DNA of 64,000 nucleotides, from assembly GCF_038446955.1 (NCBI RefSeq), contig NZ_CP151803.1:3596001-3660000 (forward strand), written 5' to 3'. The notes below the pieces were generated by a model, which was not told where the DNA came from, ran no database searches, and was given only the letters and a program-made list of their open reading frames with translations. The translations under genes and the position numbers were made by a program. Shown piece after piece: positions 34,553-43,125 of the stretch. The DNA comes from Pedobacter sp. FW305-3-2-15-E-R2A2. Lineage in GTDB: Bacteria; Bacteroidota; Bacteroidia; Sphingobacteriales; Sphingobacteriaceae. Numbering within the stretch: position 1 is the first letter of the stretch; every line of letters begins with the position of its first letter.

Positions 34553-37500
34553 ATGAAATACATTTCCATATTCAGGATGCTGTTAATGGTTTTAATGGCT
34601 CCTTTATTTACCCTGGCCCAGTCTGCCGATCAGAATTATGTAAAAACGGCTAAAGTACTGGTTAGTGGCATCACGACGGAAACTGCGCTTAACGCAGTCA
34701 TCTCTGATAAAACCAAGGCAAGGGTAGGTATTGCCTACCTGGACGGGCTTGGGCGTCCCTTACAGCATGTCCAGTACCAGGGCAGTCCACTAGGAAAGGA
34801 TATGATCCAGCCTTTTGCCTATGATAATTACGGGCGTGAAGTAAAGAAATACCTTTCCTACACGGATAACGGAACTTCCACCGGTAATTACCGGGCTGCA
34901 GCAATCAGCAGTCAGCAATCATTTTACAACAGCCCGCCTTCCGGTGTAATCAGTATTCCCTCAGGATCAGGACAGGTCGCTTATTCGGAAACCAAATTCG
35001 AAGCCTCTCCGCTGGACCGGGTACAACAGGAAGGCTTTCCGGGGGGAGACTGGAAGATTGGCGGGACGCATACTTTTCGCAAAGGCTATGCTGCAAATGC
35101 AGTTAATGATGTGAGAAAATGGGTCGTAACCAGTAATGGCGCTACCGGAAGTACCTATTATCCAAAGGCGAGGTTATATGTGGATACGCTGACGGATGAA
35201 AACGGGAACAAGACGATGGAGTATAAAGACTACCAGGGAAGGGTAGTGTTAAAACGGCTTCAAAATGGGGGCAGTTTCCTGAATACTTATTACGTCTATG
35301 ATGAACTCAGCAACCTCCGTTATGTGATTCCCCCGGGATTTACGGCAACCAGCTTTATAGAAAGTGATGCAGGATTTGATCAGTTCATCTATGCGTACCG
35401 GTATAACGGAAAAAGACTGGTGACCGAGAAAAAGATCCCGGGAAAAGGCTGGGAGTTCTTTGTATACAATAAGACAGGCAGGCTGGTGATGAGCCAGGAT
35501 GCCGTACAGCGATCTCTTTCTCCCCAGCAATGGACGGTGATTAAATACGACAATACCGGAAGGCAGGTGATTTCCGGTATTTATGACCATACCGGAAGTA
35601 CGCCTAATACCGCTTACCGCAGTACACAACAAACCGCTGTGGATGCGGACCCTGATTTGTGGGAAACCCGGATTGCGACAGGAACAGGGTATACGGCAAA
35701 CACCTATCCTTCGACACTCAGCCAGACCTTACTGATCAGTTATTATAACAATTATACCATCCCGGGGAAGACCAGTACTTACAATGCCACTCAGACGGTC
35801 ACCAGCCGTACCCAAGGGCTGGCTACGGGAAGTAAGGTGAATATCCTGGGCACTTCGACAATGCTGCTGACGGTGAATTATTATGACGAACGGGGGAGGT
35901 TGAAGGAAAGTATCAGCGATCACCAGCTTGGAGGAACGGACCGGGTGGTGAATACCTGGAACTTTGCTGATGAACTGACTGCCAGTACCCGGACACATAC
36001 CAGCAGCGGGGGCAGTGTGACCGTTGCCATGCGTTATGAATATGACCACGCCGGAAGGAAAACCAAAACTTATGAAAAGATCAATACCGATGCCGAGGTT
36101 TTGCTTTCAGAATTGGGTTATAACGAACTGGGACAGCTGCTCACGAAAAAACTGAATAATGGTCTGCATACAACCACCATGTCTTACAACTCCAGGGGAT
36201 GGCTGACGGGAAAAAGTGCAGCACTCTTTGCCATGCAGCTGAAATACAATGACGGAACTACACCAAGGTATAACGGGGACATTACCGGGCAGCTCTGGGG
36301 AACACCTGGAAGCCTGACGAAGAACTACACTTATAATTATGATCAGCTGAACCGGTTACTTTCAGGAATCTCCGGCACAGGGAATGACGAAAAGAACATC
36401 AGCTATGATGCGATGGGAAATATCCTGACACTGACCAGGGACAATGGTACCGCCCAGACTTACAGTTATAGCGGAAACAGGCTGAGCAGTGTGAGTGGTG
36501 GGGTCAGCAGGACTTACACCTATGATTTAAATGGGAATGTACTAACCGATGGCACCAATACCTTTACCTACAACTACCTGAACCTGCCAAAGACAGTAAG
36601 CGGAGGAACTTCAATCACCTATACCTATGATGCCTCAGGAAGAAAACTGAGATCGGTAAATTCCGGGGTGACGACGGATTATATTGATGGTATTCAATAC
36701 ACTGCCGGGGCAATAGATTTCATTCAGACCGAAGAAGGAAGGGCAAGGAAAAGTGGAGGGAGCTACCTGTATGAGTATAACCTCCAGGATCATCTGGGGA
36801 ATACCCGCCTGAGCTTTGACATCTACAGCGGGGCAGCAAGGGATGTGCAGCATGATGATTATTATCCGTTTGGAAAGACGTTCAATAGCTATTTGCTGGG
36901 GGCAAAAAACAATTATCTGTATAATGGCAAGGAGTTGCAGGGGGGATTGGGGCAGTACGATTATGGGGCGAGATTTTACGACCCTGTGATTGGAAGATGG
37001 AATGTAATTGATCCACTGGCAGAGAAGTTTGCTTCCTATACTCCATATAATTATGCTGTAGACAATCCTATCAACGTGATTGATCCGAGCGGAATGGAAG
37101 GCTGGTACTTAGATGGTGAAGACGCCAAAGACTGGGTTAGAGGATTTCAAGCACTCCACGGTGGACCGGGTGATCCTAAAAAGAAAAAAAAGGGATATTT
37201 TCGAACGTTTTATGATCGCCTTGTTAAAGGTGACCCCTTTGGAAACACAGGCAGAACGTGGAGAGGTTGGCTTAGTTCCGAATCTACATTAGGAAGTGAT
37301 TTGTGGGGAACGGTTTCGAATACTTATTGGGGGATAGCTTCACTTACCAACACTAACACTTATGTAAATTGGTACGAAGGGCAGAAAGCCTATTGGTCTT
37401 CTTCGGAGGACGATAGGGCCGACGCAGATGGCCAGGCAGTATTAGATATAGTGCAAATGGGAGCAACTTATGCCCCGTTTAGTTATCTTACCAAGGGAGG

Positions 37501-37867
37501 TTCCAATACAGCAGGTAAAACAGTTGGAAGCAGTGCGCCTGTTTTTAATGATGCAATTACCACACTTACAACGTCTTCACGATCATTAGCTCCCTCCAGA
37601 ACTTATACGATTTTTGATGTGCAAGGGGATTTGTTTAAATTTGGTGTTACGGATGAAAATTTGATAAGGTATAACCAATCATTGTTACAAGCAGGGCCAG
37701 GTGCTTATGGAAGATGGTCTAACGTTATGCCTAAGTTTGAGGCTCACCTTATGGAAAAATATTTGAGAACATTACATTACAATTCAACAGGGGTTTTTGA
37801 CTTGTTTAGTATGAAGGTCCCTCATCCTGTCAATTTTAATACTGGAAAACGAATAAAAAAACCATGA
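34553..37867 (+). CDS. Rhs-repeat toxin (DUF6443 type) with variable C-terminal tip
   Basis: An 1104-residue secreted protein: signal peptide to ~24 (FTLAQSADQ), DUF6443-like N-terminal domain, then many YD/Rhs repeats ('YDASGRKLRSV', 'YDLNGNVLTDG'). The Rhs core covers ~800-848 ('YDYGARFYDPVIGRWNVIDP'), ending at DPSGM (844-848). Residues 849-1104 are an AT-rich tip unlike the core. Its end has a GIY-YIG-like pattern: YTI near 1018, KFGVT, an Arg about 10 residues on, then Glu in 'HLMEKYLRTLHYNSTG'. That suggests a URI-type nuclease toxin (inference). The stop overlaps the immunity ATG (ATGA). It probably acts on rival cells. Confidence 0.82.
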   Translation: MKYISIFRMLLMVLMAPLFTLAQSADQNYVKTAKVLVSGITTETALNAVISDKTKARVGIAYLDGLGRPLQHVQYQGSPLGKDMIQPFAYDNYGREVKKYLSYTDNGTSTGNYRAAAISSQQSFYNSPPSGVISIPSGSGQVAYSETKFEASPLDRVQQEGFPGGDWKIGGTHTFRKGYAANAVNDVRKWVVTSNGATGSTYYPKARLYVDTLTDENGNKTMEYKDYQGRVVLKRLQNGGSFLNTYYVYDELSNLRYVIPPGFTATSFIESDAGFDQFIYAYRYNGKRLVTEKKIPGKGWEFFVYNKTGRLVMSQDAVQRSLSPQQWTVIKYDNTGRQVISGIYDHTGSTPNTAYRSTQQTAVDADPDLWETRIATGTGYTANTYPSTLSQTLLISYYNNYTIPGKTSTYNATQTVTSRTQGLATGSKVNILGTSTMLLTVNYYDERGRLKESISDHQLGGTDRVVNTWNFADELTASTRTHTSSGGSVTVAMRYEYDHAGRKTKTYEKINTDAEVLLSELGYNELGQLLTKKLNNGLHTTTMSYNSRGWLTGKSAALFAMQLKYNDGTTPRYNGDITGQLWGTPGSLTKNYTYNYDQLNRLLSGISGTGNDEKNISYDAMGNILTLTRDNGTAQTYSYSGNRLSSVSGGVSRTYTYDLNGNVLTDGTNTFTYNYLNLPKTVSGGTSITYTYDASGRKLRSVNSGVTTDYIDGIQYTAGAIDFIQTEEGRARKSGGSYLYEYNLQDHLGNTRLSFDIYSGAARDVQHDDYYPFGKTFNSYLLGAKNNYLYNGKELQGGLGQYDYGARFYDPVIGRWNVIDPLAEKFASYTPYNYAVDNPINVIDPSGMEGWYLDGEDAKDWVRGFQALHGGPGDPKKKKKGYFRTFYDRLVKGDPFGNTGRTWRGWLSSESTLGSDLWGTVSNTYWGIASLTNTNTYVNWYEGQKAYWSSSEDDRADADGQAVLDIVQMGATYAPFSYLTKGGSNTAGKTVGSSAPVFNDAITTLTTSSRSLAPSRTYTIFDVQGDLFKFGVTDENLIRYNQSLLQAGPGAYGRWSNVMPKFEAHLMEKYLRTLHYNSTGVFDLFSMKVPHPVNFNTGKRIKKP

Positions 37868-38586
37868 TAGATAATAATAGAATAGAGAGAATTTTGTTTT
37901 GGTTCAAGGATGGAGATGTGTCTTTAAATGAACTTACTCCTAAGTACTTTGGATTAGCTACACTATTAAAGAATTTAATAAATCTCAGGTATACGGGAAA
38001 GAAGATCAAATTTGTCAATTTGAAATTTTCCTCTCAGAGGACCTTCGAATTGTATCCTGGAGTTACGGAAAATCATGTCCATTACTATAGTCGACAGGGG
38101 GGGCATCTTGCATTTTATGGTGTATTAAACTTTCATGATTTTAATGCGCTTAATGAGGACGAAAAAACGCATTTTCTTTGGGAGGAAGCTCATCGTGTTT
38201 TGTCGATTTGCGCAAAATCGACAAAAAATGATTCTTTACTTGAAGCGAATGACTTTGCGTACAGAAGGGGTATTGAAACAAATTTTAATACAGACTATCA
38301 GCTGATGGAGAGAGAGATTGTTTTATACGGTTGTACGCTTAAGGCTTCCATTTGGATTCAATTTAAAAATGATGGAATGGAAGCTTATTTTACTTTAGAA
38401 GATCATGGAAAATTACGTTTTAAAAAATTTATCGACGATGCCGCTTTAGGCGCTGAATTCTTTTTGGAAATGTTTAAGGCGATTATTGTTGAAGGGGATA
38501 CTATTGTAATAAAGGGAAGTTGGGATGCTGATGTTCTTCCGATGTATATTTCAATAGATAGAGATCTGATTTTACAACCTCAAACT
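37751..38586 (+). repeat. Direct repeat copy 1: toxin-tip end plus immunity gene
   Basis: About 836 bases, collinear without gaps to 39834-40669 (constant offset 2083). The copy covers the last 39 codons of the toxin and the whole immunity gene. The two copies differ mainly in the first 250 bases of the immunity gene and are near identical afterwards. It is probably a recombination product of toxin/immunity cassette turnover. Confidence 0.85.
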
Positions 38587-38601
38587 AATATGACCCTGTA
38601 A
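37864..38601 (+). CDS. Candidate immunity protein, copy 1 (next to the toxin)
   Basis: A 245-residue cytosolic protein with no known family. It overlaps the toxin stop by four bases (ATGA), the classic coupling of toxin and immunity genes. The N-terminal half is mixed alpha/beta ('RIERILFWFKDGDVSLNELT'); the C-terminal half is beta-rich ('SIWIQFKNDGMEAYFTLEDH'). Compared with copy 3 at 39947 there are about 11 differences over the 237 shared residues. The copy 3 stop (TAA) is CAA here, so this version runs 8 residues into a toxin-tip remnant (ends PQTNMTL). It should neutralise the toxin tip; this is inference from position. Confidence 0.75.
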   Translation: MIDNNRIERILFWFKDGDVSLNELTPKYFGLATLLKNLINLRYTGKKIKFVNLKFSSQRTFELYPGVTENHVHYYSRQGGHLAFYGVLNFHDFNALNEDEKTHFLWEEAHRVLSICAKSTKNDSLLEANDFAYRRGIETNFNTDYQLMEREIVLYGCTLKASIWIQFKNDGMEAYFTLEDHGKLRFKKFIDDAALGAEFFLEMFKAIIVEGDTIVIKGSWDADVLPMYISIDRDLILQPQTNMTL

Positions 38602-38634
38602 ATTTTAATACTGAAAAACAAATAAAAAGCTGTG
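38594..38634 (+). pseudogene. Short toxin-tip remnant A
   Basis: Reads P-V-N-F-N-T-E-K-Q-I-K, matching the toxin's final PVNFNTGKRIKKP. The functional start of this tip is missing, and the fragment sits directly before immunity copy 2, exactly as the intact tip sits before copy 1. Confidence 0.75.
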
Positions 38635-39177
38635 ATGGCTAATAAGATAGAGAGAATTTTGTTTTGGTTCAAGGACGGAGATGTGCCTTTACATGAACTT
38701 ACTCCTAAGTACTTTGGGTTAGCGACACTATTAAAGAATTTAATAAATCTCAGGTATACAGGAAAGAAAATCAAATTTGTCAATTTGAAATTTTCCTCGC
38801 GGAGAACTTTCGAATTGTATCCCGTAATTCCTGAAAACCATGTCCATTCCGGTAGGGATTCCGGTGGACGTCTTACAGTTTATGGCGTAATAAACTTTCA
38901 TGATTTTAATACCTTAAATGAGGATGAGAAAACGCGTTTTCTTTGGGAGGAAGCCCATCGTGTTTTGTCGATTTGCGCAAAATCGACAAAAAATGATTCT
39001 TTACTTGAAGCGAACGACTTTGCGTACAGAAGGGGTATTGAAACAAATTTTAATACAGACTATCAGCTGATGGAGAGAGAGATTGTTTTAGATAAAATTT
39101 TATATGAAAATAGTAAAATATGGAATTACTGCAGTGTTTGTTTTACTAGCAATATTTTTATACCAAAACAGGACTAA
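38635..39177 (+). pseudogene. Immunity copy 2, truncated at 39090
   Basis: The first ~152 codons match copies 1 and 3. Similarity stops abruptly after 'YQLMEREIVL' at 39090. The frame then runs 28 codons through the start of the next, unrelated gene and stops at 39177. The whole C-terminal beta domain (~85 residues) is lost. The ATG at 38635 matches the start used by the other copies; a GTG just before it is in frame but unlikely. The middle part differs more from copies 1 and 3 (PENHVHSGRDSGGRLTVYG), so it is an older or different allele. Probably not functional. Confidence 0.75.
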
Positions 39178-39793
39178 ACAACCATATATGGCAACTGATA
39201 TAAAAAGTAAAATTACAGGAGCTTGGATGCTTCAAAAAGAGTTCCAGTCGCCGTGGAAAACGGTAATAGCACCTCTTTTTTTTGATTTTGACAAAAAGGC
39301 AGAAAATGTAATGATAAGAGGCTATAGCGATAAAAGTGTTTCAAAATATAGTTGCCATTTTAATGATGTGAATTTAAAAATAGGAAATTATATTAATTTT
39401 TATATCATTGAATTATCAAATGAGAAACTTATTCTTAAGATAAGTGAAAATGAATATAAATATTATCGGTTGAAGGAAAAATCTCAGGTACTAAATGAGA
39501 AGGAATTACAAAAAGTATTAGTTAATAGTAAATGGATGATGGATGGTAACATTCTAGAATTTACCAGTGAACCGGTATCTATTAATAATTCGTTTAAAAT
39601 GATTGAATATCAAGACAGTAAAAAGTTTTTTGGATCTTACTCGTTTGATATGTTTAAAAACAATCTCTTTCTTCTTTTGCTAATTGATGGAAAGCCAATG
39701 GAACTGGTATTTAAAATAATTGAAGAAAAAGGTTCCATATTGGAATTACAAACAGCCGAAGGTAATATTCTGGACTTAACTAAGCAGATATGA
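39104..39793 (+). CDS. Membrane-anchored hypothetical protein, 229 aa, in the immunity array
   Basis: A 229-residue protein with an N-terminal membrane or uncleaved signal segment (ITAVFVLLAIFLYQN at ~8-22) and a beta-rich remainder of two similar lipocalin-like halves ('ITGAWMLQKEFQSPWK', 'LVNSKWMMDGNILEFTSEPV'). It begins inside the junction where immunity copy 2 is broken and ends just before the second toxin remnant. It is AT-rich like the array. No named family. The location suggests an orphan immunity protein for a lost toxin tip, anchored in the membrane. That is inference. Confidence 0.65.
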   Translation: MKIVKYGITAVFVLLAIFLYQNRTKQPYMATDIKSKITGAWMLQKEFQSPWKTVIAPLFFDFDKKAENVMIRGYSDKSVSKYSCHFNDVNLKIGNYINFYIIELSNEKLILKISENEYKYYRLKEKSQVLNEKELQKVLVNSKWMMDGNILEFTSEPVSINNSFKMIEYQDSKKFFGSYSFDMFKNNLFLLLLIDGKPMELVFKIIEEKGSILELQTAEGNILDLTKQI

Positions 39794-39804
39794 CAGAGAT
39801 CATT

Positions 39805-39950
39805 GGACGGCTTAACGTCATGCTCCTCATCCAATGGAAAAATATTTGAGAACGTTACATTACAATTGAACAAGCGTTTTTGATGTGCGTGGTATGAAGG
39901 TTCCTTATCCTGTCAATTTTAATACTGGAAAACGAATAAAAAAACCATGA
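39805..39950 (+). pseudogene. Degenerate toxin-tip remnant B
   Basis: It aligns to the toxin end from 'GRWSNVM' onward: GRLNVM, then a gap with a frame change, then MEKYLRTLHYN, an in-frame stop TGA at 39867-39869 where the toxin has TCA, then TSVFDVRGMKVPYPVNFNTG and KRIKKP. The final TGA overlaps the ATG of immunity copy 3 exactly as in the intact pair. It is a displaced toxin tip that has decayed. Confidence 0.85.
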
Positions 39951-40669
39951 TAGATAATAATAGAATAGAGAGAATTTTGTTTTGGTTCAAGGATGGAGAA
40001 GTGCCTTTAAATCAACTTACTTCTAAGTACTTTGGATTAGCTACACTATTAAAGAATTTAATAAATCTCAGGTATACAGGAAAGAAAATCAAATTTGTCA
40101 ATTTGAATTTTTCCTCGAAGAGAACATTCGAATTATATCCTGGAGTTGCGGAAAATCATGTCCATTACTATAGGGGACAGGGGGGGCATCTTGCATTTTA
40201 TGGTGTATTAAATTTTCATGATTTTAATGCGCTTAATGAGGACGAAAAAACACATTTTCTTTGGGAGGAAGCTCATCGTGTTTTGTCGATTTGCGCAAAA
40301 TCGACAAAAAATGATTCTTTACTTGAAGCGAATGACTTTGCGTACAGAAGGGGTATTGAAACAAATTTTAATACAAACTATCAGCTGATGGAGAGAGAGA
40401 TTGTTTTATACGGTTGTACGCTTAAGGCTTCCATTTGGATTCAATTTAAAAATGATGGAATGGAAGCTTATTTTACTTTAGAAGATAATGGAAAATTACG
40501 TTTTAAAAAGTTTATCGACGATGCCGCTTTAGGCGCTGAATTCTTTTTGGAAATGTTTAAGGCGATTATTGTTGAAGGGGATACTATTGTAATAAAGGGA
40601 AGTTGGGATGCTGATGTTCTTCCGATGTATATTTCAATAGATAGAGATCTGATTTTATAATCTCAAACT
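39834..40669 (+). repeat. Direct repeat copy 2: toxin-tip end plus immunity gene
   Basis: Partner of 37751-38586, offset 2083 bases, with no insertions or deletions over about 836 bases. Confidence 0.85.
39947..40660 (+). CDS. Candidate immunity protein, copy 3
   Basis: A 237-residue cytosolic protein, about 95% identical to copy 1 by direct reading (11 differences, mostly in residues 15-80, such as DGEVPLNQLTSKY against DGDVSLNELTPKY). The frame is intact and ends at the ancestral stop after RDLIL. It follows toxin remnant B with the same ATGA overlap. It is likely to be kept because it still protects against a toxin allele carried by other strains, or because it is recently duplicated. No biochemical family is known. 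Confidence 0.75.
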   Translation: MIDNNRIERILFWFKDGEVPLNQLTSKYFGLATLLKNLINLRYTGKKIKFVNLNFSSKRTFELYPGVAENHVHYYRGQGGHLAFYGVLNFHDFNALNEDEKTHFLWEEAHRVLSICAKSTKNDSLLEANDFAYRRGIETNFNTNYQLMEREIVLYGCTLKASIWIQFKNDGMEAYFTLEDNGKLRFKKFIDDAALGAEFFLEMFKAIIVEGDTIVIKGSWDADVLPMYISIDRDLIL

Positions 40670-40779
40670 GTTTAAATATCTGTAAAAGCTTTGCGCTCAC
40701 AAATGTCTCAAATCTCTAAAAAAGGTGGGGATTCTTGAAATACTGTATACGACAGTATCTCTGAATAGAAATATGTTGT

Positions 40780-40941
40780 TTATTCAGCCCCATCTTTCCC
40801 ATCTTTAAATTCTTTGATTCCTTTTCCAAGTCCGCCAAGGAGTTCAGGAATTTTCTTCCCTCCAAAAAGCAGGAGCACAACGAGTAGGATAACGACGATT
40901 TCTTGAGTGCCAAGCATGGCGAGCAGGGGGGTATGTAACAT
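40780..40941 (-). CDS. tatA: TatA-type twin-arginine translocase subunit (53 aa)
   Basis: A 53-residue protein starting [20 protein letters not shown]. It has one short membrane helix (~12-26), then the hinge [20 protein letters not shown], the TatA/E signature, and a short acidic tail ending GAE. TatA oligomers form the conduit for folded proteins through the inner membrane. It is shorter than typical TatA (~60-90) but complete. It lies 14 bases after another TatA-type gene on the same strand, so the two are paralogues in one transcript. No tatC is in view. Confidence 0.85.
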   Translation of the reverse strand: MLHTPLLAMLGTQEIVVILLVVLLLFGGKKIPELLGGLGKGIKEFKDGKDGAE

Positions 40942-40955
40942 AATTAGCTTGATTT

Positions 40956-41201
40956 TTAGGTTTTAGGAACAACAGGTTCTTTTGGTTCGGTACGGGCAGG
41001 TTCATCATCTGCATTGACCACATTGATGTTCCGGTGAATTTCTCTTTTTACTCCCTCTGAAGCATCTTTAAAATCTCGGATTCCTTTGCCCAGTCCTCTG
41101 GCAAGTTCAGGGAGTTTCTTACCGCCAAACAATAAAAGGACCACAGCCAGGATCAGCAGAATTTCCCCGCCACCCATATTTAAGAATTCAAGTAACACCA
41201 T
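40956..41201 (-). CDS. tatA: TatA-type translocase subunit (81 aa)
   Basis: A Sec-independent translocase subunit. From the Met at 41201 it reads [20 protein letters not shown], a short membrane helix, then the [20 protein letters not shown] hinge and amphipathic helix, then a polar tail. The Gly-Lys-Lys-Leu-Pro-Glu-Leu core and FGxKKLPEL motif make the TatA/TatB family certain; the FGGKK hinge favours TatA. An upstream in-frame start at 41222 would add seven residues (HIKEIN) and is less likely. It precedes a second, shorter TatA gene. TatC is presumably elsewhere. Confidence 0.88.
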   Translation of the reverse strand: MVLLEFLNMGGGEILLILAVVLLLFGGKKLPELARGLGKGIRDFKDASEGVKREIHRNINVVNADDEPARTEPKEPVVPKT

Positions 41202-41337
41202 ATTTATTTCTTTAATGTGCAAGCAAAGCTAATTACAGGAGATTAAAGCCGGATTAAAACGGGATTAAAATTCAATGGGAGCCTGGAGAATTTACGTTGT
41301 GGTTTAAAGATTAAAATAAAAATTGCTAATTTTCAGG

Positions 41338-43125
41338 ATGAATAAATTAGGTCTCCTTTGTGCAGCCTTTGTCTTTAGTTTGGCCAGCTGTAAAAACAAA
41401 TCTTCAGAAACAGTGAAAGATTCAAAAGAAATTGCAACGCTATTCGATTCCTATTGGGAAAAGAATTCCAAATTGTTCCCATTGGATGCGACCTCACAGG
41501 GGGATAACCGTTATAATGATCAATTGCCCAACGATGGAACTCAGGCATTCAGAGATACCCTGAAGAACTTCTATCAGGATTACCTGAATCAGGTTGGAAA
41601 ATTTGACCGGGAAGCATTGAACGACAATGATAAATTGAGTTATGATGTTTTCAAGTACGACTTGCAGATGAAACTGAAAGGTCTGGAATTGAATACCTGG
41701 ATGATTCCTGCACAACAGTTCTTTTCATTGCCATTGACGATGGGGCAGCTGGGCTCCGGAGCAGGAAACCAGCCCTTCAAAAACCTGAAGGACTATGAGA
41801 ATTGGTTGGGACGTGTTAAAGGTTTTAGTGTTTGGACAGATACCGCTATTGCCAATTTCAAACACGGAATCGCCGCAGGCATGGTCTTGCCAAAACCATT
41901 GGTAGAGAAGATGATTCCACAAATGGATGCGATGATCGTTACCGATGCACAGAAAAGCTTGTTTTACGACCCGATCAAGAACATGCCAAAAGAAATTTCG
42001 GCGACTGATAAGGCAAAAATCACCGCCTTATATCAGCAGGCGATTTTAAAAGAACTCGTTCCATCTTATCAGAAACTGAGTACTTTCCTTAAAAACGAAT
42101 ACCTGCCGAAAGCCAGGTCTACCTCAGGAATTTCATCCGTTCCGGGAGGAAAGGAAATTTATGCATACAGTGTGAAGAACTGGACCACCACCAATAAAAC
42201 CCCTGAAGAGATTTACCAGACCGGATTATCGGAAGTGAAAAGGATTCGTACAGAAATGGATAGTGTTAAAAACAAGGTTGGCTTTAAGGGTGATTTAAAT
42301 GCCTTTTTCAGCTACCTGAAAACAGATCCAAAATTGACACCCTATAAAACGCCAAAAGAGGTCATCGCAGCTTTTAATGCCATTCACGATAAGATGAAGC
42401 CTCAGCTTCAGAAGTTATTCCACAAAGTACCTAAAACTCCTTTTGAAGTCAGACAGACCGAAGCATTCCGTGCGGCTTCTGCCAGTGCAGAATACAATCC
42501 AGGATCTCCTGATGGATCAAGACCGGGGATCTTTTACATTCCCATTCTGGATGCTAAGAAATTTAACATTACCTCAGGAATGGAATCTTTATTCCTTCAT
42601 GAAGCCATCCCTGGTCACCATTACCAGATTTCTTTACAACAGGAAAGTAAAGACATGCCGAAATTCAGACGTTTTGCCTGGTATGGCGCAATGGGCGAAG
42701 GTTATGCCTTATATTCAGAATCCTTAGGCAAGGAACTGGGCTTATATACCGATCCTTATCAATACATGGGCGCATTGGGCGATGAAATGCACCGTGCTAT
42801 CCGTTTGGTGGTCGATGTGGCCATTCATACAAAGAACATGAGCCGTGAAGAAGCGATCAAATACATGATGGACAATGAGGCGATCAGCGAAGATGGAGCG
42901 ACTGCGGAAGTAGAACGCTATATGGCCTTACCAGGACAGGCATTATCTTATAAAATCGGTGCTTTGAAGATTCGTGAACTCCGTGCGAAATATGAAAAAC
43001 AATTGGGCGCTAAGTTTAAGATTGTTGAATTCCATGATGAGATTTTAAAAGATGGCGTAATGCCTCTTGATGTGTTGGAACAAAAAATGGATGCATGGGC
43101 TAAGCGTGTAAATGAAGGAAGATAG
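41338..43125 (+). CDS. DUF885-family lipoprotein (putative metallopeptidase)
   Basis: A 595-residue lipoprotein when started at the ATG 41338: MNKLGLLCAAFVFSLASCKN has a clear lipobox (LASC). An in-frame TTG 15 bases earlier would spoil the signal, so it is rejected. The DUF885 hallmark 'FLHEAIPGHHYQISLQQES' (HEAxPGHH) lies near residue 421 and resembles a gluzincin zinc site, with the Glu-rich 'GEGYALYSE' helix near 453. It is probably an outer- or inner-membrane-bound peptidase; the substrate is unknown. It overlaps the downstream membrane-protein gene by 14 bases. Confidence 0.85.
   Translation: MNKLGLLCAAFVFSLASCKNKSSETVKDSKEIATLFDSYWEKNSKLFPLDATSQGDNRYNDQLPNDGTQAFRDTLKNFYQDYLNQVGKFDREALNDNDKLSYDVFKYDLQMKLKGLELNTWMIPAQQFFSLPLTMGQLGSGAGNQPFKNLKDYENWLGRVKGFSVWTDTAIANFKHGIAAGMVLPKPLVEKMIPQMDAMIVTDAQKSLFYDPIKNMPKEISATDKAKITALYQQAILKELVPSYQKLSTFLKNEYLPKARSTSGISSVPGGKEIYAYSVKNWTTTNKTPEEIYQTGLSEVKRIRTEMDSVKNKVGFKGDLNAFFSYLKTDPKLTPYKTPKEVIAAFNAIHDKMKPQLQKLFHKVPKTPFEVRQTEAFRAASASAEYNPGSPDGSRPGIFYIPILDAKKFNITSGMESLFLHEAIPGHHYQISLQQESKDMPKFRRFAWYGAMGEGYALYSESLGKELGLYTDPYQYMGALGDEMHRAIRLVVDVAIHTKNMSREEAIKYMMDNEAISEDGATAEVERYMALPGQALSYKIGALKIRELRAKYEKQLGAKFKIVEFHDEILKDGVMPLDVLEQKMDAWAKRVNEGR

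Noticed and set aside
40716..40913. 65-codon minus-strand frame overlapping the small TatA
   Set aside because: Out-of-frame shadow; the real 53-codon TatA frame at 40780-40941 explains the sequence.
41323..41337. Extended TTG start of the DUF885 lipoprotein
   Set aside because: Would add MLIFR before a perfect lipobox signal; the ATG at 41338 is better.
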